DNA of 60,834 nucleotides from Chitinophagaceae bacterium (GCA_016721085.1 JADKJI010000064.1:1-60834); one strand, 5' to 3'. Numbered from the stretch's first letter, positions 35,282 through 45,863 are shown. Program-made: numbers and translations. Notes: generated from the sequence alone by a model not told the origin.

Positions 35282-35989
35282 ATGAATAAGAAGTTACTTC
35301 ATTCTTTCCTGTTTCTTTCACTTATCGTTGTTACGGTAATCTCATGTGAAAAAGACGCTAAGACCATTACTACTCCTCCTCCCCCTCCAGTGGTTTCCAA
35401 ATCATTTGTGGAAGAGTTCGATACGGTAGCTAACCTTTCTGCAAAAGGATGGGTTATACAAAACAATAGCGCCCCATTCGGCCCCATAGCTTGGAGACAA
35501 GGAAAATATGAATTAGGTGGAAAACTCGGTAATGATGTTGTAGGCTTTCCTGCTTTCTCAGCTGTTTACAACCAAAATGAATTTATAAGCACCGACCTTA
35601 CTGCAGGTAATGATGTTGCCACTATCAGCTGCTGGCTTATTTCAAAAGAAATTCCAGTTAAAAATGGTGACGTTGTAAGTTTTTATACCCGCACTCATGG
35701 TGATTATGAAGACAGGATGCAGTTTAGGGCCAACTACAAAAATGCAAGCACTACAGTAGGTACCGGAGCTGAAGACTTAGGAGATTTCACTACCTTATTG
35801 ATTGATATCAACCCAGGTCTCAATACCACTTACCCAACAAGCTGGACTAAATACTCAGTAACAGTAGCTGGTGTTACTGGAACCGTAAATGCCCGTTTTG
35901 CATTCCGTTATTATGTAACAAATGCAGGACCAAGCGGTGCCAACTCCGATATGATTGGAGTAGACAAATTTGAATTTGTCAGCAAGTAA
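35282..35989 (+). CDS. choice-of-anchor-J-type lipoprotein, copy 2
   Basis: 235 residues. Lipobox VISCEKDAK, linker TTPPPPPVV, then the same domain as the preceding gene: SFVEEFDTVANLSAKGWVIQ, ISCWLISKEIPVKNGDVV, FYTRTHGDYEDRMQ and ARFAFRYYVTNAGPSG...IGVDKFEFVSK. Tandem duplicates with clear divergence. A terminator follows directly. Confidence 0.85.
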   Translation: MNKKLLHSFLFLSLIVVTVISCEKDAKTITTPPPPPVVSKSFVEEFDTVANLSAKGWVIQNNSAPFGPIAWRQGKYELGGKLGNDVVGFPAFSAVYNQNEFISTDLTAGNDVATISCWLISKEIPVKNGDVVSFYTRTHGDYEDRMQFRANYKNASTTVGTGAEDLGDFTTLLIDINPGLNTTYPTSWTKYSVTVAGVTGTVNARFAFRYYVTNAGPSGANSDMIGVDKFEFVSK

Positions 35990-36010
35990 TTTCAACATAA
36001 CTTATTTTGA

Positions 36011-36039
36011 AATCGGTTCAGTATTGGACCGATTTTTTT
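36011..36039 (+). terminator. Rho-independent terminator
   Basis: AATCGGTTC and GGACCGATT form a stem with a short loop followed by TTTTTT, 21 bp after the second lipoprotein. Confidence 0.85.
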
Positions 36040-36069
36040 ATTCATATTGTACATTGCACTATCAATACT

Positions 36070-36795
36070 ATGCGACAGCTTTTGGCCATATTCTTTTTTT
36101 GGGTAGCAACAATAATGGTATTGGGTTGCTCAGGAAATGATACCCCTCCATCTGGCGATAATAACCTGATAGATGTACATCAAATTAATCTTGCCAACGA
36201 TTCCCTTCTTCGTGAAGCAAAAAAAATGATACAAACCGGAGATCTGGTTCTTAGAAAAGGAAACGATTTTTCCAGTGATCAGGTAAGAAGTATGTCGAAA
36301 GAAGATAAGACATACTCCCATGCCGGCATTGCATTTGTAAAAGGAGATTCTGTTTTAGTATACCATGTAGAACCTGATTTTTATTATATAAACGACAAAG
36401 TAAGAAAGGAGAATATCGACAGTTTTTTTAACCGCGCCCATAACACTGAATTCGCAGTGGCCCGATTTAAACTGGATAGCATTGAAACAAAAGTCCTTTT
36501 AAATTATCTGGAAGATAGATATCAGGAAAAAGTGGCTTTCGATATGGGATTCGACCTGAAATCGGACGATAAAATGTATTGTTCAGAAATGATAAAGAAA
36601 GGATTAGCAAAAGCCACAAATAACAGGATTACAATTGAAGTTCAGCGTATGAACGACAAATCAAAATACAAGATCATAAAGCAGTATTTCAAGCTTCAGG
36701 AAAAACAATTTGTAAACAGGGAGATAATACCGATTGACAGACTTTACCTAAACCCTTCCTGTACTATCATTAAAAGATTTACGTACCAGCAATAA
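36070..36795 (+). CDS. YiiX/YaeF-like permuted papain (C92) lipoprotein
   Basis: 241 residues from the ATG at 36070, which opens a lipoprotein signal (MRQLLAIFFFWVATIMVLGC, Cys 20). The body shows the permuted NlpC/P60-type fold: IQTGDLVLRKGNDFSSDQVR, the catalytic His in TYSHAGIAFVKGDSV, and the catalytic Cys late in the chain in DKMYCSEMIKKGL. C92 enzymes are thought to be amidases acting on lipid- or peptide-linked substrates; the exact substrate is unknown. Followed after 12 bp by rnhA. Confidence 0.85.
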   Translation: MRQLLAIFFFWVATIMVLGCSGNDTPPSGDNNLIDVHQINLANDSLLREAKKMIQTGDLVLRKGNDFSSDQVRSMSKEDKTYSHAGIAFVKGDSVLVYHVEPDFYYINDKVRKENIDSFFNRAHNTEFAVARFKLDSIETKVLLNYLEDRYQEKVAFDMGFDLKSDDKMYCSEMIKKGLAKATNNRITIEVQRMNDKSKYKIIKQYFKLQEKQFVNREIIPIDRLYLNPSCTIIKRFTYQQ

Positions 36796-36807
36796 ATCAT
36801 CCTACCA

Positions 36808-37284
36808 TTGACAACAGCAGCACACGGACTAATTCTATATACAGACGGCGCTTCACGTGGTAATCCAGGGCCAGGTGGCTATGGAACCATACTTATGTGG
36901 AAGGGCAAACAAAAGGAACTTTCAGGAGGTTATCGTCTCACCACAAATAACAGGATGGAATTGATGGCTGTTATTGCAGGCCTTCAGGCATTGACACGCG
37001 AAAGCCTGAACATCACTGTTTATTCCGATAGCCAGTATGTAGTGAAAGCAGTAGAAGAAGGATGGTTAAAAAAATGGATTGCCACCAACTTTAAAGGTGG
37101 GAAGAAAAACAGGGATCTCTGGATGCAATACCATGAGTTATCACTCAAGCACCATATTAAATTCAAATGGGTGAAAGGACATGCCAGTAACCAATACAAC
37201 AACCGATGCGATGAATTAGCTACTTCTGCTGCCGATGGAAAGGATTTGCAAATCGATACTGTTTTTGAAGAAGAGAACAGCTAG
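36808..37284 (+). CDS. rnhA: ribonuclease HI
   Basis: 158 residues. Cuts the RNA strand of RNA-DNA hybrids (primers, R-loops). Catalytic carboxylates: YTDGASRGNPGPGG (first Asp), NRMELMAVIAGL (Glu), VYSDSQYVV (Asp) and the C-terminal NRCDELAT (Asp), with HASNQYNNR just before. The start is TTG at 36808; no ATG lies between it and the first catalytic motif. It is 12 bp after the C92 gene, so the two are likely one transcript. Confidence 0.95.
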   Translation: MTTAAHGLILYTDGASRGNPGPGGYGTILMWKGKQKELSGGYRLTTNNRMELMAVIAGLQALTRESLNITVYSDSQYVVKAVEEGWLKKWIATNFKGGKKNRDLWMQYHELSLKHHIKFKWVKGHASNQYNNRCDELATSAADGKDLQIDTVFEEENS

Positions 37285-37310
37285 CACTACTTCATTCCAT
37301 TAACATCCTG

Positions 37311-37355
37311 AAAATAAAAAAGCCACTCAATCTTATGACTGAATGGCCTTCTTTA
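37311..37355. terminator. bidirectional terminator between convergent genes
   Basis: GCCACTCAATC and GACTGAATGGC form a hairpin; the minus strand then reads TTTTTTATTTT and the plus strand TTCTTTATT. It serves the DUF6580 gene strongly and rnhA weakly. Confidence 0.75.
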
Positions 37356-37371
37356 TTAAAGGGGTATTATT

Positions 37372-37932
37372 TTATTTAGCTATTGACGCTAATTGTTTCC
37401 TGTTTACAAAATAATAAGCACCGAAGAAAACAGCACAAAACAAAAGTGTAGCAACGATACTTGTTTGATAAAATGGAATACCTAAAACATATGTATTGAT
37501 TAATCCAACCCCTGTGTGTGGAATGATACTGCCATCACCTCCTGCCCAAACAGTGAAGTTAGAGAGCAAGAAAAACCAAGTTGGAGCTATAAGAGAATAA
37601 ACAACAATATTCTTTACAGAAATATTCTTCATAAAGAATCCTACTACCACTACGCTGCCAAATACCAGATAGTTAATCCATTGGCCGCTATAGAATCCTT
37701 CAATAGATGATAGTCCATTTACATAGAGCAACTGATATAATGCATCTGATATAAACATGGAGAATAAAGGCAATGCAAAAGCCCATTTACGGTCTTTAAT
37801 AACTGCTCCACCAAACAAAGCCATGGCGATATGTGGGGCAAAACCGTATGGACGTCCGGGTAAAATTCTATATAGGGCTGCTGAAACAATCAGAACCAGA
37901 AAATACCATACAAAAGACTTGTTCAATTTCAT
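37372..37932 (-). CDS. DUF6580-like integral membrane protein
   Basis: 186 residues, about five to six membrane helices: FVWYFLVLIVSAALYRILPG, HIAMALFGGAVIKDRKWAFA, SMFISDALYQLLY and LLFCAVFFGAYYFVNR. ECF-transporter-like or DUF6580 membrane family by pattern (short loops, FGGA and SD in helix 3). No cobalamin or other riboswitch is visible upstream. Substrate unknown. Flanked by manA on the same strand and convergent rnhA. Confidence 0.7.
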   Translation of the reverse strand: MKLNKSFVWYFLVLIVSAALYRILPGRPYGFAPHIAMALFGGAVIKDRKWAFALPLFSMFISDALYQLLYVNGLSSIEGFYSGQWINYLVFGSVVVVGFFMKNISVKNIVVYSLIAPTWFFLLSNFTVWAGGDGSIIPHTGVGLINTYVLGIPFYQTSIVATLLFCAVFFGAYYFVNRKQLASIAK

Positions 37933-38004
37933 ATTACAACATTTGGAAGGGTCAAAAATAGGTCAATATGAACATTGAGTATTCAGTTACCCCTTATTTT
38001 TTAT

Positions 38005-39232
38005 TCACGATTGTGAGTAAGGAACGGTAGCCCTGAATATAAGTGAGCTTTCTTCCGATTTAAAGCTCAGGTCAGCATTGGCCAAAGCGAGCATTGCCTC
38101 ACCTTTGTGCAGCGTAACCTGCTCATTTCCGGCAACGGCTTCCACAACACCTTCCAATACCAGGTAAATATCGGCAGTATCGGTAATTATGCTGACCAAC
38201 TGATTCTTTCCTAATGATAGCTTTTGTAATTCAAAATCGGCTGCAGGAGTTGGAAATGACTCCAAACAAGGCTTAATAACATGCCCTTTTTCAATAATTG
38301 CTGGCGTTACAGGAACAAAACTGACATGCTTCAGCAATTCTGGTACATCTACATGCTTGTTGGTTAGTCCGCCCCGAAGCACATTATCAGAATTGGCCAT
38401 GATCTCCAGATTCTGCCCTTCCAAATAAGCATGCAGAATACCGGCATCCTGAAAAATAGCCTCCCCCTTTTTCAGGTGTACTACATTGAAAAAGTAGATG
38501 GAGAAAATACCTCTGTCCAAATCCCCAGGCTTACAAAAGGTTTTAAACGCTCTGGCAGCCCAGAAATCGGGATGACTCTTGTCAAGCTTTCCAGCTTCAT
38601 ACAATGGAAGAATGCGGTCTATAAGGGGTTGAAGATGGTTGTTGACTGCAGAAACGGACATTTCCATTACAGTCTTATAAATTCCTTCATAAGAGCCTTT
38701 CTTCCAAATGGGAAGAAGAAACAAAAGTTCAGGAACGGCCTCAAGAGTGGCTTTCAAATCTGAAGGATTCTTAAACCCATGTAAAAGCCAGAAATCGCTC
38801 AAGGCATACATCAGCTCCGGCTTATGGTTGTCATCTTTATAATTACGGTTGGGTGCCTTGAGAGAAACTCCTTTTTCATTTTCTGTTGCAAATTCCTTTT
38901 CTGCCGCTTTTTTGGAAGGATGAACCTGAATGGACAACATATCTTTTACATCAAGTACCTTAAAAGATAAGGCAGGCGGCCGAACTTGCTGGCAACAGTC
39001 CTGCCTAAATTTTCCGCTTTATATCTTTCGAAGAAAATCATTCAATTTAGCTGGACTCACTTGGTATCTGAACCAGAGAAGGTGCATTATCGTGAGCGCC
39101 GAACCATAATTCAGCCTGTGGCTTATTTTCAGCATTCGCTTTACCTAGTAATTTGGCAATAAAGTTGAATCCTCCCCAATTATAGGGTTGTACAACCCCT
39201 TCGAGACGGAATATTTTTCTAGATGTTTGCAT
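38005..39232 (-). pseudogene. manA: mannose-6-phosphate isomerase, class I, frames broken
   Basis: Interconverts mannose-6-phosphate and fructose-6-phosphate. N-terminal part from ATG 39232: FRLEGVVQPYNWGGFNFIA and AELWFGAHDNAPS (zinc-site region). C-terminal part 38005-38940: MLSIQVHPSKKAAEKEF, KPELMYALSDFWLLHGF, HAYLEGQNLEIMANSDN. Joined length about 409 codons is normal for the family. Between them (38941-39060) are the pieces ERYKAENLGRTVASKFG and LPYLFKVLDVKD in other frames; about four indels, including one T missing before AAGG, are needed. Dense errors in 120 bp with intact flanks suggest a local consensus problem, but true inactivation is possible. Confidence 0.85.
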
Positions 39233-39266
39233 ATCTCTAATTCGAAGGCAATAATACAAACTTGCG

Positions 39267-39632
39267 ATGGCAACACATAATGAAACAGGGAAAATCGGAG
39301 AAAACTTAGCTATTAACTGGGTGATAAAGGCTGGGTACACTGTTCTTCATACCAACTGGCGGTTTTCTCACTATGAGGTAGATATCATTGCCTCGAAACT
39401 GAACAAGATACATTTCATTGAAGTGAAAACGAGAAGACAAACCGCTTATGGATGGCCGGAAGAAAGCATCAGCATCTCAAAATTGAAAACTCTAATGAAA
39501 GCAGGAGCCGCTTTCCTGGAATTACACCCTCATTGGAAAGAAGTGCAGTACGATGCTCTTTCTATAAACCTCTATCGAAATAAAGAACCGGAGTTTTTGT
39601 TGATTGAGGATTTGTACTGGATGGAGGGGTGA
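39267..39632 (+). CDS. YraN/UPF0102 family endonuclease-like protein
   Basis: 121 residues. GKIGENLAINWVIKAGYTVL, NWRFSHYEVDIIAS and IHFIEVKTRRQTAYG give the restriction-endonuclease-like core (E..D..ExK). Length and motifs are typical of YraN. Function unsettled: a Holliday-junction-resolvase-like fold with possible roles in DNA repair or uptake. Divergent from manA, 34 bp apart. The gene ends into a repeat island. Confidence 0.92.
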   Translation: MATHNETGKIGENLAINWVIKAGYTVLHTNWRFSHYEVDIIASKLNKIHFIEVKTRRQTAYGWPEESISISKLKTLMKAGAAFLELHPHWKEVQYDALSINLYRNKEPEFLLIEDLYWMEG

Positions 39633-39639
39633 ACACTTT

Positions 39640-39950
39640 TTGCCTAAGGCCTAGGGCCTAAAGCTTAAGGCTTATTCAGTAATCCGTACGGAGTTCAGGC
39701 TTCCAGGTAATTCTGAGCAATTCCGCAGAAAGGACTTTGTATGCAAAATTTAATTGTAGAACCGGTGAAAGGGGAGCCCAAGGGGGGCGGCCGTGAGAAA
39801 TGGGCGCCCGCCCCCCCGGCCGGGCCGGGGTAGACGCAGGGGCATTTCCTCTGCGTCTCCGCGTCTCCGCGGTAAAATGTATTTTGTATTTGCCTATTCA
39901 GAATAAGCCCTAAGCTTTAGGCCTTAAGCCTTAGGCAAAAGGCATCAAGC
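39640..39950. repeat. composite palindromic repeat with an anomalous GC-rich block
   Basis: Outer arms are 'aaggcctagggcctaaagct' near 39645 and 'aagctttaggccttaagcc' near 39912. 'ccgtacggagttcaggcttc' is shared with the 10.8 kb repeats. The right GC-rich arm (39851-39880, 'tctgcgtctccgcgtctccg') is intact, but the left arm is replaced at about 39770-39830 by G/C homopolymer-rich sequence. It fills the gap between yraN and the convergent YkgJ gene. Confidence 0.7.
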
Positions 39951-39952
39951 CT

Positions 39953-40455
39953 TCAGCTTCCAGCCTCAATCTTCTCCCTCATCTTCTCCACCAGCTTATA
40001 CGTAGCCGGACAATACTCTACATTCTGTTTGTAAACATGCACCCAATCCTTGAATTTTTCTTGGTATGATGGGGGAAGCCGGAGCAGTCGGCAGGACGAA
40101 CTTCGTATATAGAGCAATAGTTATTCTCCAGGTTCAGGAACTGGCAGGGTTCGGTCTTATTCATCCAGTCACCACTGCGGTCTTTTCTCAACCATTTCTT
40201 ACGGAACGCTTCTGGTTCCATTTTAAGATGGGAAGAGATTCGCTTAATATCAGCGGGAGTATAGGTAGGAGACATTGTTTTGCAACAGTTGGCGCAAGAA
40301 AGGCAATCTGTTTCTGCCCAAACCTCTTTATCTGTTGTTGCCGCTATCTTATCAAGACCTCTTGGTGGCTTTTTCTCCAACTTGGTTAGGAAACGCTTCA
40401 ATACACTTTTGTTATGTCTTACTTTCTGACGGAAGGACCTTAAGTTAACCTGCAT
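39953..40455 (-). CDS. YkgJ family cysteine-cluster protein, one frameshift
   Basis: About 167 residues from ATG 40455 (MQVNLRSFRQKVRHNKSVLK); a long upstream extension lacks conserved features. The cysteine cluster CLSCANCCKTM...EPCQFLNLENNYCSIYEVRPADC is the CxxCxxCC metal-binding motif of the YkgJ/UPF0153 group, probably binding zinc or iron. The frame is lost at 40055-40059 (a T5 run): adding one base there gives KFKDWVHVYKQNVEYCPATY and a proper end at 39953. Cytoplasmic, function unknown. Divergent from xerD, with starts about 125 bp apart. Confidence 0.82.
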
Positions 40456-40579
40456 GATGTTAAGTTGGGAAAGGGTGCTATATTTTTTTAGACTTGCAAA
40501 TATGCCGAAAAAAACGAAGTAAAAATAATTCATTGATGTAAATCGAAAAATCAGCAATTTCACATGGTAAATATGCAGC

Positions 40580-41479
40580 ATGTGGGAACCGTATAAAAAA
40601 GGATTCAAAGGCTGGCTTCAATTGGAAAAATCCCTATCCGACCATTCGGTAGAGGCTTATATGCATGATATTGAAATGCTCACTGTTTACATGCAAGACA
40701 ATTCCATTCTTGTCAATCCCTCCGAAGTAGAAACAAAACACCTGCAGCATTTCATAAAATGGATTGCAGAATTGGGTATGAGCGATACCTCCCAGGCAAG
40801 AATCATTTCCGGCATACGGTCGTTCTATAAATATTGCCTCATTGAACAAATAAGCAAGAAAGACCCTACCCTGCTTTTAGAGGCCCCTAAGCTGAAAAGG
40901 AAACTACCAGATGTACTTAGTTTTGAAGAAATCGAAAATATCATTTCGCAGATAGATCTAAGTAAGCCTGAAGGAGGACGAAACAAAGCCATTTTGGAAA
41001 CCTTATATAGCAGCGGACTGAGGGTAAGCGAATTAGTAAACCTCAAGATTTCCCAACTATACACCGACGTTGGATTCATTCGTGTAATTGGTAAAGGCGA
41101 CAAGGAAAGACTTGTACCCATTGGTCAGTCGGCTGTGAAATACATCAACATCTATCGAAATAATATCAGAGTACATGTACTGGCGCAACCCGGACATGAG
41201 GACACATTATTCCTGAGCAAAAGAGGAACCGGATTATCAAGGGTGATGATATTCCTGTTATTGAAAGACCTTGTAAGAAAAGCAGGAATCAAAAAGACAA
41301 TCTCTCCCCATAGTTTCAGGCATTCTTTTGCGACTCATTTGATTGAAGGAGGAGCCGATTTAAGAGCTGTACAAGAAATGCTGGGACATGCCAGTATTAC
41401 AACAACCGAAATATATACCCATCTCGACAGGGAATTCCTAAGAAAAACTTTGGAAACTTACCATCCAGCCTTCCAATAA
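40580..41479 (+). CDS. xerD: site-specific tyrosine recombinase XerD
   Basis: 299 residues, typical XerC/XerD size. Resolves chromosome dimers at dif with XerC and FtsK. N-terminal SAM-like domain: FKGWLQLEKSLSDHSVEAYM. Catalytic residues: Arg in YSSGLRVSELVNLK, Lys in GKGDKERLVPIG, HSFRHSFATHL, LGHASITTTEIYTHL with Tyr as nucleophile. Distinct from the broken integrase at 0.75-1.97 kb, which is element-borne. XerD rather than XerC is judged from overall resemblance; a second Xer is not in the window. Confidence 0.93.
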   Translation: MWEPYKKGFKGWLQLEKSLSDHSVEAYMHDIEMLTVYMQDNSILVNPSEVETKHLQHFIKWIAELGMSDTSQARIISGIRSFYKYCLIEQISKKDPTLLLEAPKLKRKLPDVLSFEEIENIISQIDLSKPEGGRNKAILETLYSSGLRVSELVNLKISQLYTDVGFIRVIGKGDKERLVPIGQSAVKYINIYRNNIRVHVLAQPGHEDTLFLSKRGTGLSRVMIFLLLKDLVRKAGIKKTISPHSFRHSFATHLIEGGADLRAVQEMLGHASITTTEIYTHLDREFLRKTLETYHPAFQ

Positions 41480-41652
41480 ATGGAAAATTTAATCACTCTC
41501 AGCTATTTATGTAGTATCAAAACATAAATACCTAAGTACTTCCCCCTAAAATAGCCAGACAGTTCCCCTAAATCAAAAGATGTTATAAAAAGCGACGTTA
41601 TTTAGAGGTTGTTAATTGTTGGAACTCAACAATATCCAATGAAAAGGTGGCT

Positions 41653-44600
41653 ATGACCCTGTTTAAACGCACTTACTCTATAATTGCTTCCAATAAATCC
41701 TGTATTAACAGGACTCTCACCGCGCTTCTTTTAACTTTTTTAAGCATATCCAGTTCCCAGGCTCAAATGAAAAACCTGGAATTCGAACATCTTGATATCA
41801 ATAAAGGTCTTTCACAAAATAATGTAATCTGTGTATTTCAAGATACCAGAGGATTCATGTGGTTTGGAACAAAAGATGGCCTTAACAGATATGATGGTTA
41901 TTCATTCACCATCTACCGTTATGATGAAAAAAACAAGCATAGCATATCAGGAAACACAGTAAACGATATACTCGAAGATCCGGAAGGAATAATCTGGATA
42001 GCTACTAATGAAGGATTGAACAGTTACAACAGGAAAACAGACCAGTTTACCCGTTACAACAACTATTCAGGTAAAACAGGTGAAATGCCCAGCAATAGAA
42101 TCACCTGTATGACTCTTGGGGAAAACGGATCCTTATGGATCGGAACGGAAGATGCAGGAGTTTACATAATGGACAGAAAGGATAAAACATTTATGAAGCT
42201 TAATTTCCCTTCTGGTCTGATAACCTATAAAAACAATCAGGCGATTCAATCTATTCGAATGGATCATGATGGGAATACATGGATTGGAATGTATGGGGCA
42301 GGATTGTATTTCTATAATCACAATAATGGAAGTTTCACTCCGTATCTGCATAAGGATAACGACCCTGGGTCCATTAGTAGCGACAAAATTTATTATGTTT
42401 TTGAAGACTTCAAAAAACAAATCTGGGTAGGTACAGATGGCGGGGGATTAAACTTATTCGATCCAAAAACAAAAACCTTCAGCCATTTCAAACATGACCC
42501 ATTAAATAACCAGAGCCTTTCACACGATGCTGTTTATAGTCTGGGGCAGGATAGTGAAGGATATCTATGGGTAGCAACAGAAAATGGCGGATTAAGTGTC
42601 TTGAACATTACTACCTATAAATTCCAACAATACATCCATGATGATCTTGACAAATCAAGTTTAAGCAACAATTCCATTTACACTGCATACAGAGATAATA
42701 AAGGAAATATGTGGCTCGGCACCTACGCCGGAGGGGTTGATGTATTTCATAAAGATTCTAACAAATTCAACCACTTTAAACATAACTCATCTGAAAATAG
42801 TCTCAGCCAGAATAATGTTTCCTGTTTTGAAGAAAACCCAGATAAAACAATTTGGATAGGTACTGATGGAGGTGGACTAAATCTGTTCGACCCTGCAACA
42901 AACTCATTTAAACATTACATACACGAAAGAAACAACCCAAACAGTATAAGCAGTGATTATGTATTAAGTGTATGTCGTACAAAAAGCGGTCTTATCTGGA
43001 TAGGTACATGGGGTGGTGGCATATCAGTATTAGATCCAGTAAAGAATAAGTTTAGCTTTTACAAACAAGACCCAAAGAATCCAGCAAGTCTTGGAAGTAA
43101 TAATGTCTGGAAAATAATCGAAGACGAAGATGGCAATATTTGGGTGGGAACACATGGTGGCGGATTAAACCTTTTCCATGCAGATTCAAAAACTTTTGAG
43201 CATTTTGAATACGATGAAAACAATCCTAATTCTATAGGAAGCAATATCGTCCATGTAATATTGGAAGACCCGTTACACAGGATGTGGATTGGAACCGAAA
43301 GCGGTGGCCTGAACTTATTCAATAAATACACAAAATCCTTTACGCGCTTCACACATAAGGCAAAAGAAAACAGTATCAGCAATAATAATGTTTCAGGATT
43401 ATACTACGACAAATCAGGGATTTTGTGGATTGGGACTATGTCTGGATTAAATAGCCTGGATACTCGTGCAATGAAGTTCTCCAACTATACAACTAAAGAT
43501 GGATTACCCAATAATGCAGTATATGGAATAGTTGAAGACGAACACGAACAATTATGGATTAGTACGAATAGAGGTTTATCGAAAATGCAAATAAAGGATC
43601 ATAGTTTTACAAATTATGATGTAAGCGACGGGTTACAATCTTATGAATTCAAAGATCAATCATATTTCAAAAGCAGTACAGGCGATTTATATTTTGGAGG
43701 TATTGAAGGATTCAATGTTTTCAAACCTGAAAATATAAAAGAAGATAATTTCCAGCCACCACTTGTATTTACAAGTTTTCAGGTTTTCAATAAAGAGGTT
43801 CAGGTAACATCTGATTCTACCGCCCCTACTCTGCTTTCACAGACAATCGAGGAAACAAAATATCTTAAAATTCCATATAGTAATTCGGTAATCTCATTTG
43901 AGTTTGCTTCACTGAATTATACAACTAACCTAAAGAAACACTACAGGTATAAGTTGATAGGCTTCGACAATGCCTGGAATGATATTGGTCAGGAACATAA
44001 AGCTACCTATACAAAACTGGACCCAGGTAATTACACACTTGAAGTTCAGGGAGTTGACAATGCCGGAAACTGGCAGACACAGGTTACCAGATTGGAATTG
44101 GAAATTATTCCTCCATTCTGGTTAACATGGTGGTTCAGATGGTTAATTGCAATTACAATTGCTGGAATATTATTTGGCTACTACTGGTATAAGTCAAAGA
44201 AAATAAAACAACAAAAAGACTTCCTCGAACTTCAGGTTTCAGAAAGAACAGAAGCGTTGGCCCTTGCCATTGAAGAAGAAAAAAATCACGAGAAGCTGCA
44301 GAACATGCAAACAAGGCGAAAAGTATTTTCCTTGCAACAATGAGTCATGAAATAAGGACACCTATGAATGGAATCATAGGGATGTCTTCCTTATTATCGC
44401 AAACCAAACTTTCTGATGAACAAAAGAAATATACAGAAACCATCCAGTATTGCGGTGACACCTTACTTACTGTAATTAATGACATCCTCGATTTCTCAAA
44501 AATTGAATCGGGTAATCTGGAATTGGAAAAAACAAGTTTCAACCTTCGCCAAACTGTTGAGGAAGTGCTTGATATATTTGGAACAAAGGCTGCTGAATCA

Positions 44601-45863
44601 GGCATTGACCTTATCTATCATACTGACCCTTCATTACCCGAGAATATCGAAGGGGATATGAATAGATTGCGACAAGTATTGATAAACCTTGTTAGCAATG
44701 CAATGAAGTTCACTCTTCAGGGGGAAGTATATATTAAAATCTATCCTTTACAACTTTCCAACGACGAACTTATTAATATTTGCTTCGAAGTTCGCGATAC
44801 AGGTATTGGCATACAGGCTGAAAAACTTGACAGATTGTTTAAAGCTTTCTCACAAGTCGACTCCTCCACTACAAGAAAATTCGGCGGCACCGGCCTTGGC
44901 CTGGTTATCAGCGAAAAATTAGTGCGCCTAATGGGTGGCAATATCAAAGTTATTAGCGAATATGGCAAGGGATCCGTCTTCTCCTTTACACTACCTGTTA
45001 AGCCGAGCATTAATTCTATCAATGAATTTGAAAACGCTTCTATTGGCGATCTTGCAGGGAAGAAAATACTGATAGTAGACGATAATGAAACCAACAGAAC
45101 CATACTCAAGGTACAGATGGAGTACTGGAAAATGGTGCCCGTAACTGTTAGCTCTGGTATTGAAGCACTAGCATTGTTGGAATCAGGTGAGAACTACGAC
45201 CTGCTGGTTACTGATATGCATATGCCAGGTATTGATGGCCTTTCATTGACAAAAATTATCCGGAATAAAAACATCCCAATGCCTGTTATGCTCTTGAGCT
45301 CAATAGGCAACGACCTTGATAAAGAGCAATCACAACTATTCAACTCTGTTCTGACAAAACCAGTAAAACAGCAAGTTCTGATAACCCATATACTTAAACT
45401 GTTCCGTAAAGAACCAGAAAAGGTAAAGGCCACTGTACCAAACCCAAAAAGTAGTTCAGCGAATCTGGCAAGTTCATTCCCACTTAAAATAATGATAGTT
45501 GAAGACAACCCTATCAATCAGCAACTAGCCCTGATTGTCTTGAATAAGATGGGATATAGCGCCGACCTCGCCGAAAACGGTCTCGAAGCTCTCCAGAAAC
45601 TACACGAGAATAAGTATGAACTATTGTTGATGGATATCCAAATGCCTGAAATGGATGGATTGGAAGCAACAAGATCGATCCGTAAAAACGATAGCTGGCA
45701 ACCGGTAATAATTGCCATGACCGCTAACGCCATGGAAGGTGATAAGGAAGAATGTCTGAAAGCCGGAATGGATGATTATTTAAGCAAGCCGGTGAAACCG
45801 GAAGAGATAGAGGCGTTGTTGAGGAAGTGGGGAAGTAAGAAGTTGGTGGCGCACAATGTCTGA
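41653..45863 (+). CDS. hybrid two-component sensor (Reg_prop propeller, histidine kinase, two receivers), one frameshift
   Basis: About 1400 residues when joined. Signal peptide to about residue 40; about a dozen Reg_prop repeats (pattern IWVGTDGGGLNLFDP) forming two 7-bladed propellers; a Y_Y_Y domain (YRYKLIGFDNAWNDIG); a membrane helix (WWFRWLIAITIAGILFGYYW); HisKA with TMSHEIRTPMNGIIGMSS; HATPase with NLVSNAMKFT, DTGIGI and GGTGLGLVISEKLV; a receiver KKILIVDDNETNRTI...VTDMHMPG; a second receiver KIMIVEDNPINQQ...LLMDIQMPEMDG. The break is at the A7 run 44279-44285: one more A gives REAAEHANKAKSIFLATMSHE. Unlike classic hybrid sensors for glycan use there is no C-terminal AraC-type DNA-binding domain, so output goes to an unseen partner. 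Confidence 0.93.

Noticed and set aside
37933..38004. Cobalamin riboswitch near the DUF6580-like gene
   Set aside because: The gap is only 72 bp and no B12-box-like sequence is visible.
44340..45863. A separate histidine kinase gene starting at the ATG overlapping the previous stop (ATGA)
   Set aside because: The HisKA helix upstream (ANKAKSIFLAT) is encoded in the same frame before the ATG, and one extra A at 44279-44285 joins both parts. The overlap is accidental.
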